From assembly GCF_037890675.1 (NCBI RefSeq), contig NZ_CP149574.1:496001-560000 (forward strand): a DNA stretch of 64,000 nucleotides, given 5' to 3'. This document shows, piece after piece, positions 19,184-27,839 of this stretch. A program made the position numbers and the translations under genes. Positions within the stretch are counted from its first letter, which is position 1. Every line of letters begins with the position of its first letter. The notes under the pieces were generated by a model. That model ran no database searches. It saw nothing but the letters and a program-made list of their open reading frames with translations, and was not told where the DNA came from. The DNA is from Methylovirgula sp. 4M-Z18 (lineage in GTDB: Bacteria > Pseudomonadota > Alphaproteobacteria > Rhizobiales > Beijerinckiaceae).

Positions 19184-20170
19184 TCATGCCTCGTTCAAAT
19201 TCGGCGTGCCGATGGCGCGGAGCATCGCCAAGGTTGGCGCCCGGTAGCGCTGTCGGATGTCGCGCGTCGGCGGTCGGCAGCGGCTGGACGGAAGGCCAAC
19301 CAACTCCATGCACAACTTGTCGAGATAGCCGTCGCCGCTGGTGAAGTCGCGTTCGATTTCGACCCACAATTTGTAAAACGGCATTGCCTCGTCGACCAAC
19401 ATGCGCGCCACTTCCGGATAATCTCCGGCGCCGATTGCGCTCACCAATTTAAGCCCCCATTGCGGCCAAAAATTGCACAGATGCACTTCGAACGCGCGTG
19501 CGCCCAGGGCCGGCATCGGGCTGAAGGCGAAGAAGAGGTTATTGTCGATGATGGTGAAGCGCTTGGAAAAGCGTGCGGTGACGCTTTCGAATTCCATCGC
19601 GTCGGTCCGCGGGGTCGCCCATTTGAGGCCGACAACATTGGGGATCTCGGCGAGGCGCTCGACCATTGCGAAAGAGATATTCGTCGTGGTCCAGAACGTG
19701 TTGTAGACGATGATGCCGATATTGGGCGCTGCGGTTGCGGCGGCGCGAACGAATTCCTCGAAATCGCCCTCGGTATGGCTGAAATAGAACGGGCAGGACA
19801 CTTGGATGAAAGTCGCGCCGAGCCGCTCCGCCGCCTTGGCGAGGCGCACGAGTTCCAGCGTACTCGTCGTCTGCGCGCCCATCGCCACCGGCACCCGTCC
19901 GGCAACCTCGTTGATGACGATTTCCGCGACGCGCACGCGTTCGTCAAAACTCATCGTGGAGAAATCGCCGGCCGCGCCGCCGGTCAGAAACACCGCGCTC
20001 TCGGCGTTGAGGCCCCCCTCGATGAGAAAACGCGCGTAGCGCCGCAGGGCGTCTTCATTGATCGGCCAGCCGTCCGAATCGCGAAACGGCGTCGGGATCG
20101 TCACGTAGCAACCTTCGAGCTTTTTCTTCAAAACGTCGGTCTGCACGGCGATGGTCTTTCTCTTCGGCAT
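19184..20170 (-). CDS. Dihydrodipicolinate synthase/KDG-aldolase family protein
   Basis: 328 aa from the ATG at 20170 (MPKRKT); an open frame extends to 20266 without family similarity. It is a DapA-type TIM barrel with the catalytic Tyr in IIVYNTF and the Schiff-base Lys in VVGLKWATP. The usual GTTGE loop is replaced by GGAAGDFSTM, indicating an unusual substrate and not lysine synthesis. Relatives include 5-dehydro-4-deoxyglucarate dehydratase and keto-deoxy acid aldolases. It is first gene of the leftward operon, 7 bases before the SAF gene, and is read divergently from the GlxA-type regulator. Confidence 0.9.
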   Translation of the reverse strand: MPKRKTIAVQTDVLKKKLEGCYVTIPTPFRDSDGWPINEDALRRYARFLIEGGLNAESAVFLTGGAAGDFSTMSFDERVRVAEIVINEVAGRVPVAMGAQTTSTLELVRLAKAAERLGATFIQVSCPFYFSHTEGDFEEFVRAAATAAPNIGIIVYNTFWTTTNISFAMVERLAEIPNVVGLKWATPRTDAMEFESVTARFSKRFTIIDNNLFFAFSPMPALGARAFEVHLCNFWPQWGLKLVSAIGAGDYPEVARMLVDEAMPFYKLWVEIERDFTSGDGYLDKLCMELVGLPSSRCRPPTRDIRQRYRAPTLAMLRAIGTPNLNEA

Positions 20171-20310
20171 GCGCCACCGGGCAAAGCAACAGCGCCCGCG
20201 GACGTGGTTGCGTCCGTGCCCCATCTGCCACACTGTTCCGTTGGCTGGTCGCATCACGACCACCAATTCGGTGGCCTGGCCATCATCTCAGCGATGGCGT
20301 GTTGTTATAG

Positions 20311-20328
20311 TTCACCGATTGGCGTGAA
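20311..20328. promoter_or_regulatory. Possible operator palindrome in the divergent catabolic promoter
   Basis: TTCAC at 20311-20315 and GTGAA at 20324-20328 form an interrupted inverted repeat between the divergent lyase and regulator genes. A TTGACT box (20333-20338) follows, then two copies of ATAGAC. Position suggests control of both operons by the adjacent regulator. Short palindromes also arise by chance. Confidence 0.35.
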
Positions 20329-20405
20329 AGAGTTGACTTTTATAGACTGTTAATAGACTTTTCTGGACAAACGCATCGCAGCATGGCGGAGCGAGGATCA
20401 GTCCC

Positions 20406-21488
20406 ATGGCCAGCGGCAATGATCCGACGGGGCGCAGAACCGCCGCAGCCGATGCGCGCGCCCCCACCTTCAATCTCATCATGCAGCCGGAATTTCCGCT
20501 CAACGCGCTTATCCTGGCGAGCGAGGCGCTGCGAATCGCCAATCAAAACAGCGGACGGGAATTGTTTCGTTGGTGCTTCGTTTCCGAGGACGGCCAACCT
20601 GTGCGCGCCAGCAACGGCATGTGGATGTCAGCCGATGACAGCCTGCAAACCATGCCGCCAGCCGACTATTACCTTGTGTTCGAGGGCAATCTGCCGGTTC
20701 AGCGCAATTCGCCCAAGCTGCTCAATCAATTGCGCGCCGCCACACGCTTCGGGGCGACAGTTGGGGCAGTGGATACCGGCTCGTTCGCGCTGGCGCAATC
20801 CGGGCTCGTTGACGATCACCAGGTCGTGTTGCATTGGGAGGCGGTGCCCTCGTTCAAGGAACACTTTCCGCAGGTCGCTGTGAGCGGTCAAATTTACCTC
20901 GCCGAAGATCAGCGCGTGACCTGCGCCGGCGGTGTGGCCACCCTTGATATGATGCTCGATCTGATCGGCCGACTGAAATCCCCCGCCCTGGCCAATGAAG
21001 TGGCGAACGCACTCGTGCATGTGCCGCGCCCCGCGACGGCGCCGCAGCGCACGGACGACAGACCCAAGCTCGCGAAGCTCAATCTGGCGGATCGCATTCT
21101 CGCCGTGATGGACCGGCATCTCGACTTTCCGCTATCTTTGCAGGAGATCGCTGAGCGGCTCAAAGTGTCGCACAAGACCGTGCTGCGCGAATGCCTCCGT
21201 AGTTTTGAGGAGACGCCGATGCGCCTTTATCTGCGCATCCGGTTGCAGGCCTCGCGCAACATGTTGTTTTACGAGGAGTTCAGCATCAAGGATGTCGCGA
21301 CGGCCTGCGGCTTTTCCTATCCGTCGGTGTTTTCGCGCGCCTTTCAGGCGCAGTTCGGCATGTCGCCGCGGCAATTTCGCGAAACCCTGCGGCGCGGACA
21401 GAGTCAGACGTACCGGCCCGAGGTCCGGCGCCTCTCGATCAGCGCGCCCCCTGCAAAGAAGCACCCACAAGACGAGCCACCGGTTTAA
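20406..21488 (+). CDS. GlxA-family transcriptional regulator (DJ-1/PfpI plus AraC HTH)
   Basis: 360 aa. Residues about 20-205 form a DJ-1/PfpI-like sensor domain (NALILASEALRIANQ; DYYLVFEGNLPV) and residues about 225-335 an AraC-type double helix-turn-helix ending in FSYPSVFSRAFQAQFGMSPRQFRE. The nucleophilic elbow reads GAVDTGSFALAQ, so the Cys used by DJ-1-type enzymes is Asp; this is usual in GlxA regulators and points to ligand sensing, not catalysis. It stands at the divergent promoter of the catabolic locus and is its likely activator. Confidence 0.92.
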   Translation: MASGNDPTGRRTAAADARAPTFNLIMQPEFPLNALILASEALRIANQNSGRELFRWCFVSEDGQPVRASNGMWMSADDSLQTMPPADYYLVFEGNLPVQRNSPKLLNQLRAATRFGATVGAVDTGSFALAQSGLVDDHQVVLHWEAVPSFKEHFPQVAVSGQIYLAEDQRVTCAGGVATLDMMLDLIGRLKSPALANEVANALVHVPRPATAPQRTDDRPKLAKLNLADRILAVMDRHLDFPLSLQEIAERLKVSHKTVLRECLRSFEETPMRLYLRIRLQASRNMLFYEEFSIKDVATACGFSYPSVFSRAFQAQFGMSPRQFRETLRRGQSQTYRPEVRRLSISAPPAKKHPQDEPPV

Positions 21489-21847
21489 AATGAGAGCGGA
21501 ACGGGTGGGCCGGGATCTTTAAAACCGGCGTTTCCCGGGGACCGCGCGCGCTGTCTATTTATGCAAACAGCAAGGCTATTTCAGTCAACTCGCGCGGGTA
21601 AACAGGTTCACTATAGCGTCCAGAGTGCGGTCGTGAGCGGCGATACGGTCATCGCGTTCTCTCATGTCAGCGGCGATTAAAACGAAAGAAAATCAGCAGT
21701 GGCACGGAAAGCGATTTCCGTGGGAGGGATGGTTTTGTCGCAGGCCGATCGCGGTCCAAGCCGCTCTTGCGTAGCTGGGCACGGCACGACTGCGCAAGGG
21801 TTCAATAGAGCGGGCCGAGCATCAGTGCAAAGCCGGGAGGGGACCAA
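21489..21847. promoter_or_regulatory. Leader region before the transporter operon, with hairpin
   Basis: No gene is visible in this 359-base gap. CACGGAAA at 21703-21710 and TTTCCGTG at 21715-21722 make a perfect 8-bp palindrome with a 4-base centre, about 125 bases before the solute-binding protein start. It could be an operator for the neighbouring regulator or an RNA hairpin. AGGGGA lies just before the ATG as ribosome-binding site. Confidence 0.4.
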
Positions 21848-23194
21848 ATGAAAATCACATCGGATTTGTCGAAACAGCTCTTGCGCGGCGTCAATCGCCG
21901 CGAATTCCTCGCCGGTACCAGCGCCGCCGCTTTCGCGGCCAGCACCCCGTTTATCGCCGCGCGGCCGGCGCTCGCGGCTGGCCCGGTGGAAATCGTGCAT
22001 TGGAGCTGGCTCGCCGCCTCGGATGGCGAAGTGTGGGCGAAAATGATCGATGCGTTCAACGATGCGCATAAGGACAAGGGCGTCAAGATACGCATGGAAC
22101 TTGTGCCGGAAGAGCAATATATCACGAAGGTTCTCGCGGCCGCGGCAACGGGCAAGGCGCCGGATTTCGGCTGGGGGACGGCCGGCAAGGGCGCTGGCAT
22201 GGCGCGCGACGAAGTGACTGTGCCGCTGGACGATCTTGCCAAAAAGGCCGACCTCGACCTGAGCGATTTTTCCGACGCCTCGCTCAAGGCATCGCGCTAT
22301 CCCAAATACGATAACAAGCTGTTCATGATCCCCATGGATCTGATGAGCCTGCAGCCCGAAATCAATCTTGACATCGCCAAGGAGGCCGGCCTTGATCCGA
22401 CGAATCCGCCGCAGGATGGGCGAATGCTGCTCGACTGGGCGATGGCAATGACCAAGCGCGAAGGTGGCAAGGTGACGCGTTCGGGCATCATGATGACCGG
22501 CGCCGGCGTGCAAACGACAGTGACCTGGGGCATCATCGCCGCGCAAATGGGTTTCCGCCGCGCCAGCGACGATTTGAAAACCGCCTGCGTTAACCCAGAG
22601 GCCGGCAAACAGGCGATGCAATGGGTGCTCGACCTGTTCGACAAGCACAAGGTCTCGACCCGCGACGTCACCGATCGCTACAAGGCATTCGGGACCGGCC
22701 AAGGCGGTATTTTCTGGACCGGGCCGTGGACTCTGAACGGCTATATCGGCCAGAAGCTCAATTTCCAGACGTCGCTCTTCCCGAAGGTTGGCAGCACGCT
22801 GCGCACCTACAGCGAAATGGGCGGGCTCGAACTTTACGCTCAAGCGGACAAGGGCCGTCTTGACGCCACGATGCAGGCCGTTAAATGGCTGTCGGACAAC
22901 AGCTTCCTGTGGACGACGGTCGGGCGCGGCGCCTCGCCGCGTAAATCGATCCTTGGCCGTCCCGACTATAAGACCGCCGGCGCGCCGTGGGCGGTGCGCG
23001 GTGCCTTTGTCGATGGCATGGCTTTTGCGACCGAAGGCGAGATCCCGGTCGTGGCCGGTCCTGATTTCACGATCTATTCGGGCGGCAATTTCCTGGCCAA
23101 GACGCTCGACGGCGTGTGGGCCGGACAGACCACGATTGATCAGGCAATGGAGCAGATCCAACAGCAATGGCAACGTGGTCTCGACGAAGGTTGA
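21848..23194 (+). CDS. ABC sugar transporter substrate-binding protein, Tat-exported
   Basis: 448 aa. The N-terminus has a twin-arginine motif (NRREFLAG), a hydrophobic stretch AAAFAAS and a likely cleavage near ALAAG, so it should be exported folded. The mature part is a family 1 extracellular solute-binding protein (HWSWLAASDGEVWAKMIDAF; GTGQGGIFWTGPWTLNGY), the class used for oligosaccharides, polyols and glycerol-phosphate-type solutes. The ligand is unknown but should be the substrate of the flanking catabolic genes. First gene of the rightward operon. Confidence 0.92.
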   Translation: MKITSDLSKQLLRGVNRREFLAGTSAAAFAASTPFIAARPALAAGPVEIVHWSWLAASDGEVWAKMIDAFNDAHKDKGVKIRMELVPEEQYITKVLAAAATGKAPDFGWGTAGKGAGMARDEVTVPLDDLAKKADLDLSDFSDASLKASRYPKYDNKLFMIPMDLMSLQPEINLDIAKEAGLDPTNPPQDGRMLLDWAMAMTKREGGKVTRSGIMMTGAGVQTTVTWGIIAAQMGFRRASDDLKTACVNPEAGKQAMQWVLDLFDKHKVSTRDVTDRYKAFGTGQGGIFWTGPWTLNGYIGQKLNFQTSLFPKVGSTLRTYSEMGGLELYAQADKGRLDATMQAVKWLSDNSFLWTTVGRGASPRKSILGRPDYKTAGAPWAVRGAFVDGMAFATEGEIPVVAGPDFTIYSGGNFLAKTLDGVWAGQTTIDQAMEQIQQQWQRGLDEG

Positions 23195-23278
23195 AACCGA
23201 GCGTCCCAATGCCGGCGATGCTTTCAGCGCTTGGAATCTGGCGTCGGAACGCGAAGCTTCATCCATATGCGGACAAAC

Positions 23279-23302
23279 CGCCCGGCGCATCCGTGCCGGG
23301 CG
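23279..23302 (+). terminator. Stem-loop between binding-protein and permease genes
   Basis: CGCCCGGC (23279-23286) pairs with GCCGGGCG (23295-23302) over an 8-base loop. There is no T run. Hairpins here commonly protect the upstream binding-protein mRNA and lower permease expression, so it is more likely an attenuator or RNA-stability element than a full terminator. Confidence 0.5.
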
Positions 23303-23329
23303 CGTCACAGAACCGTTTGGAATCCGCCG

Positions 23330-24247
23330 ATGAGTTCCGCAACACTCCCCGCTAAAATGCCGCCGCGCTGGGGGCACAGGATCGACGACGACAGGCGCGT
23401 CGACTTTGTCGGCTATCTCTTCGTCGCCTTCTTCTCGGTTCCCTTCTTTCTGTTCAACATCCTGCCGGTCTTTTTTGGCATCTATGTCGGCTTCACGCGC
23501 TGGAGCATCATCGGAAGCCCGCGCTGGGTCGGTCTCGACAATTTCACCCAGGCCTTCAACGATAGGTGGGTCTGGGTGGGTTTCGAGAATGTGCTGCTGT
23601 ATGGGCTGCTGATCGTGCCGAGCGTGACGGTGCTCGGGCTTGTCTTCGCGCTATTCGTCAATCGTGGCTATCCGCTGTCCGGCTTGGCGCGCGCGCTTTT
23701 CTTCGCGCCGAATGTGGTCTCGGCAACGGTGATCGGGCTGGTATGGGTGTGGCTGCTCGATACGCAATATGGCCTGGTCAATCATTATTTTAGTTTTTTC
23801 GGCGTCGGCGCGATTCCCTGGCTCACCTCGACGCAATGGTCGCTTGTCGGGGTCAGCATCGCTTCGGTGTGGTGGGACCTTGGCCTCGCCTTCGTACTGT
23901 TTCTCGCTGCCTTGCAGGATATTCCGTCCGACCTGACCGAGGCTGCGCTGGTGGATGGCGCGGGGCCTTGGGCGCGCTTGCGCTTCATCATTCTCCCGCA
24001 TCTGCGGCCGGTTTTATCTATGGTGGTGACGCTGCAGCTGATTTCGACATTGCGCATCTTCAGCCAAGTCTATGTCATGACCAACGGCGGTCCCGGCGTG
24101 TCGTCGCAATCGCCCATCTACTATGTCTATCAGGTCGCCATCGTTCGCAATCTCTTTGGCTATGCCTCCGCGATCGCCATGCTGCTGTTCATCGGCATTC
24201 TGATGCTGACGTTGCTGCAGCGCTTCATTCTCTCGGAGCGCGCGTGA
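23330..24247 (+). CDS. ABC sugar transporter permease (MalF/UgpA type)
   Basis: 305 aa from the ATG at 23330 (MSSATLPAK); an open frame begins earlier but reads through the hairpin region. Six membrane spans are evident, starting FVGYLFVAFFSVPFFLFNILPVFF. The cytoplasmic EAA loop is EAALVDGAGPWARLRFIILPHLRP, which docks on the ATPase. The stop overlaps the ATG of the next permease (TGATG). Confidence 0.92.
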   Translation: MSSATLPAKMPPRWGHRIDDDRRVDFVGYLFVAFFSVPFFLFNILPVFFGIYVGFTRWSIIGSPRWVGLDNFTQAFNDRWVWVGFENVLLYGLLIVPSVTVLGLVFALFVNRGYPLSGLARALFFAPNVVSATVIGLVWVWLLDTQYGLVNHYFSFFGVGAIPWLTSTQWSLVGVSIASVWWDLGLAFVLFLAALQDIPSDLTEAALVDGAGPWARLRFIILPHLRPVLSMVVTLQLISTLRIFSQVYVMTNGGPGVSSQSPIYYVYQVAIVRNLFGYASAIAMLLFIGILMLTLLQRFILSERA

Positions 24248-25122
24248 TGAACTTCTTGCCAAATCGCTTGCGCAACTGGCTCGACGAACGGCGCATGACG
24301 GCGATCGACTTGCCGATATGGCTCATCGGCATGGCGGTCGCTTTTGCGTGGTTTGCGCCGTTCGTCTGGATGGTTTCGACATCGTTGAAATATCCGTCCG
24401 ACGTCATGACGCAGGACATCGAATGGTTGCCGCACCGCGTCACACTGAACAATTACATCAAGGTTTTCGATTATCCGATCGTGCGCTGGGGCCTGAACAG
24501 CATCATCCAGGCCGTGACCTCTACGGCATTGTCCGTGCTGTTCGGCGCGATGGCCGGTTATGCTTTGGCGCGCTTAAGATTTCCGGGCCGCGATGCGCTC
24601 TTCGCAATCTTCCTCGCATCGCTGATGATCCCGACCGAAGTGTCGATCATCCCGATGCTGCTTGGCGTGATCAAACTCGGTTGGGCCTCGAGCTATCAGG
24701 CGCTCATCCTGCCGACCATCGGCAATGTTTTCAGCGTATATATTTTCCGGCAATTTTTCCTCTCCTTTCCAAAAGAGATCGAAGAGGCGGCCCGCGTCGA
24801 CGGCGCTGGGCCGCTGCGCCTGTTTTTCCTCATCGCATTGCCGCTCGCCCGCGCTCCGGCCATCGCGGCAACGGTCATCCTGTTCACGCTCAACTGGAAC
24901 AATTTCCTTTGGCCGCTACTGGTCACATTCGATGAATCGATGAAGACGCTGCCCGTCGGCATTGCCGCCTTCACGCCGGTGGTCGGCACGCACACGCAGC
25001 TCGAGGGATTTTCCGTCGCCATGGCGGCCGTGACGATCTTGAGCGTTCCGAGCCTGCTGCTGTTCTTCTTTCTGCAGCGCTATTTCATCCAGGGCATTTC
25101 GCAAGGAAGTCTCAAACAGTGA
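24247..25122 (+). CDS. ABC sugar transporter permease (MalG/UgpE type)
   Basis: 291 aa from the ATG overlapping the previous stop. A hydrophobic N-terminal span ([21 protein letters not shown]), the family landmark NSIIQAV, and the EAA loop [25 protein letters not shown]-like ([12 protein letters not shown]) identify the partner permease. It forms the membrane channel with the preceding permease. The next gene starts inside its stop codon. Confidence 0.92.
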   Translation: [291 protein letters not shown]

Positions 25123-26585
25123 ACGTACTCTCTCCCGACACGGCACTTGGCCTCGATCCGTCGCGCTCGCTGTTCATCAATGGAACATTCGAGCCAAGCG
25201 CTTCGTCAGCGACGTTCGCGACCATCGACCCCAGTACGGAGCGTGTCCTCGGCCGGGTAGCACGCGGCGACACCGCCGACATCGACCGCGCGGTCACCGC
25301 CGCCAAACGCGCCGTGCGTGGAGACTGGCTGCGGATCACGCCGGCTCAGCGCGGGCGCCTGCTCTATATGCTCGCCGACGTCCTTGTCGCGCGCAAGCAG
25401 GAACTCGCGCGCATCGAAACGCTCGACGTCGGCAAACCGTTGAAAGAATCGCTTGGAGATGTCGATGGGGTCGTGGCGACGCTGCGCTACAATGCCGGTG
25501 CCGCCGACAAGCTCGAGGGCTCGACCATTCCGCTGGGGCGCGAGGTGATCGATTTTACCCTCCTCGAACCCATCGGCGTGACGGCCCATATCGTGCCCTG
25601 GAATTACCCGCTCGGCATGCTCGCGCGCTCCGTGGCGCCGGCGCTGGCCGCAGGTTGCACCGCCGTGATCAAGCCAGCCGAACAATCGCCCCTGAGCGCG
25701 CTTCTCTTCGCGCAATGCTGCGATGAGGCCGGCATTCCGCCCGGTGTCGTCAATGTGGTCACGGGTTACGGCGAGGAGGCGGGCGCCGCACTCGTCAGCC
25801 ACAGCGACGTCGCGGGCGTCACCTTCACCGGCTCGGTCGAAACCGGCAGGCTGGTCTATCAGAACGCGGCGCGCGGACTGAAGCCGGCGGTGCTCGAACT
25901 CGGCGGCAAGAATCCGTTGATCGTGTTTCCCGATGCCGATCTCGAACGCGCGGTAGCCGACATCGTCGATGGCGCTTTCGGCAATTCGGGACAAGTCTGT
26001 TCGTCGTCGTCGCGGCTTCTGCTGCATCGAGACATTCATGACGAATTTCTCGACCGGCTGACGCAAGCCGCCGGCCGGCTGACGATCGGCCCGGGGTTGG
26101 ACGATCGCGATCTTGGGCCGCTGGTGTCGGCGGAACAATATCAGCGCGTGACCGGCTATCTCGATCATGGGCGCCGCGAGGGTGCGCGTGTGCGGCTCGG
26201 CGGCGGCCGGCCGCCAGATTTGCCGCAGGGCTATTTCGTCGCCCCCACCATTCTCGACAAAGTGGAACCGGCGCATATCGTGGCGCGCGAAGAAATTTTC
26301 GGCCCCGTCGCAATCGCGCTGTCCTTCACAACCGAGGTCGAAGCGACAGCGCTCGCCAATGGCCTCGGCTATGGCCTTGTCGCAGGCGTCTACACCCGTG
26401 ACATCGGCCGCGCTTTGCGTCTCGCGCAAGACATTGAGGCTGGATCGGTGTGGATCAACGGCTGGTTCCTCGGCGGCCAGCAGGCGCCCACCGGTGGCGT
26501 CAAGAACAGCGGTGTTGGCCGCGAGCGCGGTTTGCCCGGCCTCATGAATTATCTGCGCATCAAGAACATCGGCATTCGCCTCTAA
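25119..26585 (+). CDS. Aldehyde dehydrogenase, second copy in the catabolic locus
   Basis: 488 aa with a GTG start overlapping the permease stop. ALDH motifs are VPWNYPLGMLARSVAPALAAG, FTGSVETG, the base Glu in LELGGKNP, and the catalytic Cys in GNSGQVCSSSSR. It differs clearly from the copy at 15012-16505, so it is unlikely to be a recent duplicate and may act on a different aldehyde, for example a sugar aldehyde versus a short semialdehyde. Its place inside the transporter operon ties it to the imported substrate. Confidence 0.9.
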   Translation: MNVLSPDTALGLDPSRSLFINGTFEPSASSATFATIDPSTERVLGRVARGDTADIDRAVTAAKRAVRGDWLRITPAQRGRLLYMLADVLVARKQELARIETLDVGKPLKESLGDVDGVVATLRYNAGAADKLEGSTIPLGREVIDFTLLEPIGVTAHIVPWNYPLGMLARSVAPALAAGCTAVIKPAEQSPLSALLFAQCCDEAGIPPGVVNVVTGYGEEAGAALVSHSDVAGVTFTGSVETGRLVYQNAARGLKPAVLELGGKNPLIVFPDADLERAVADIVDGAFGNSGQVCSSSSRLLLHRDIHDEFLDRLTQAAGRLTIGPGLDDRDLGPLVSAEQYQRVTGYLDHGRREGARVRLGGGRPPDLPQGYFVAPTILDKVEPAHIVAREEIFGPVAIALSFTTEVEATALANGLGYGLVAGVYTRDIGRALRLAQDIEAGSVWINGWFLGGQQAPTGGVKNSGVGRERGLPGLMNYLRIKNIGIRL

Positions 26586-26620
26586 CTCAACCTTTCAACA
26601 GGATTTGTGAGCAAAACAAC

Positions 26621-27829
26621 ATGAGCAGCATCAAGATTATCGAACATCACGACATCTTTCGCCATCCCGCGCATTGCGTGAATCAGATCGCCATGCGCAC
26701 GCTGCGCAATGGTGATCTCCTCGCCGTATTCAACGAAGAGCGCTTTCCCTTCCATCACGATAGCGGGCAGACGCTGATGACCCGCTCAACCGATGGCGGC
26801 AAAAGCTGGAGCACGCCGCATGTCGTGCTGCCCTGGAGCGCCACTGAAGGCAATTGGGATTGCGGCATTTGCGAGCTCGACGACGGCACCTTGCTCGTCA
26901 ATCTCACGATCACCGGATTTTTCAAACGCGGCGTGCGGCCCGAGCAGCCGTCATGGTCGTCGCATCCGGTCACGCCGGAGTGGGGCGACTGGACATGGAC
27001 CTACAAGCTGCAAGGCTGGCTCGGCACCTATGTGATCAAATCGTCCGACGGCGGCGCCACTTGGACGAAGCCGATCCCGGTCAATGTCCGTCCGCTCAAA
27101 CATGGCGGCTGCCGCCTTGGTTCGTGGCTGCTACCCAATGGGTCGCTGCTCATGGGCCTTTACGGCCGCATCCGCGGTTATGAGGAAGAAGGCGAGGGCG
27201 AGACCACACGCTCGGCGCTGATGCGCTCGGATGATGGCGGCGACAATTGGGAATATTTCTCGACGCTCGCCTATGACCCGGCCAGCATCATTGACTATGA
27301 AGAGCCTGCATTGCTGCGCCTCAAGGACGGCCGTCTCGTGTGTTTCATGCGCACGCATACGCAGCCGAGCAGCGATGCCAAGAACATGGTAATGACAATT
27401 TCGGACGACGATGGCTTTTCCTGGACGCCGCCGAAATGGACCAATATCTGGGGTTATCCAGCCGAAATGATCGCCCTGCAGGATGGTCGTTACCTGATGG
27501 TCTACGGCTATAGACGCCCGCCCTATGGCGTGCGCGGCATGATTTCGGAGGACGGCGTCACCTGGGACGTGAAGAACGAATTCGTCATCCGCGAAGGCGG
27601 CGTGCCCGGCGCGACCGCCACCGACACGCCCGGATCGAGCCGCATGTCACCGCAGTCAGGGAAGATCGAGGGTGGCGGCGTGGACTGGCATCATCCGGGC
27701 ATCTATCAGCACATCGGCTATCCCAGCGTCGCTCAGGTCGCGGACGGCTCCATCGTGTGCGCCTATCACGAGTGGAGCGACGACGCGAAACCGCTGCAAT
27801 ATGTGCTGTGCACGCGCTTCAAGGTTTAG
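26621..27829 (+). CDS. Sialidase-fold (BNR repeat) protein, predicted cytoplasmic, copy 1
   Basis: 402 aa from the ATG at 26621. Asp-box (S-x-D-x-G-x-x-W) repeats mark a six-bladed beta-propeller: STDGGKSW, SSDGGATW, SDDGGDNW, SDDDGFSW. There is no signal peptide, unlike secreted sialidases, so it should act on imported substrate. The N-terminal region reads HPAHCVNQIAMRTL and not the usual FRIP motif. It could be a glycosidase, lyase or sugar-acid isomerase on this fold; the sequence does not decide. Confidence 0.8.
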   Translation: MSSIKIIEHHDIFRHPAHCVNQIAMRTLRNGDLLAVFNEERFPFHHDSGQTLMTRSTDGGKSWSTPHVVLPWSATEGNWDCGICELDDGTLLVNLTITGFFKRGVRPEQPSWSSHPVTPEWGDWTWTYKLQGWLGTYVIKSSDGGATWTKPIPVNVRPLKHGGCRLGSWLLPNGSLLMGLYGRIRGYEEEGEGETTRSALMRSDDGGDNWEYFSTLAYDPASIIDYEEPALLRLKDGRLVCFMRTHTQPSSDAKNMVMTISDDDGFSWTPPKWTNIWGYPAEMIALQDGRYLMVYGYRRPPYGVRGMISEDGVTWDVKNEFVIREGGVPGATATDTPGSSRMSPQSGKIEGGGVDWHHPGIYQHIGYPSVAQVADGSIVCAYHEWSDDAKPLQYVLCTRFKV

Positions 27830-27839
27830 GGACCGCGCA

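Noticed and set aside
21677-23377. 566-codon minus-strand frame opposite the substrate-binding protein
   Set aside because: Shadow of the solute-binding protein gene, which has a Tat signal and family motifs.
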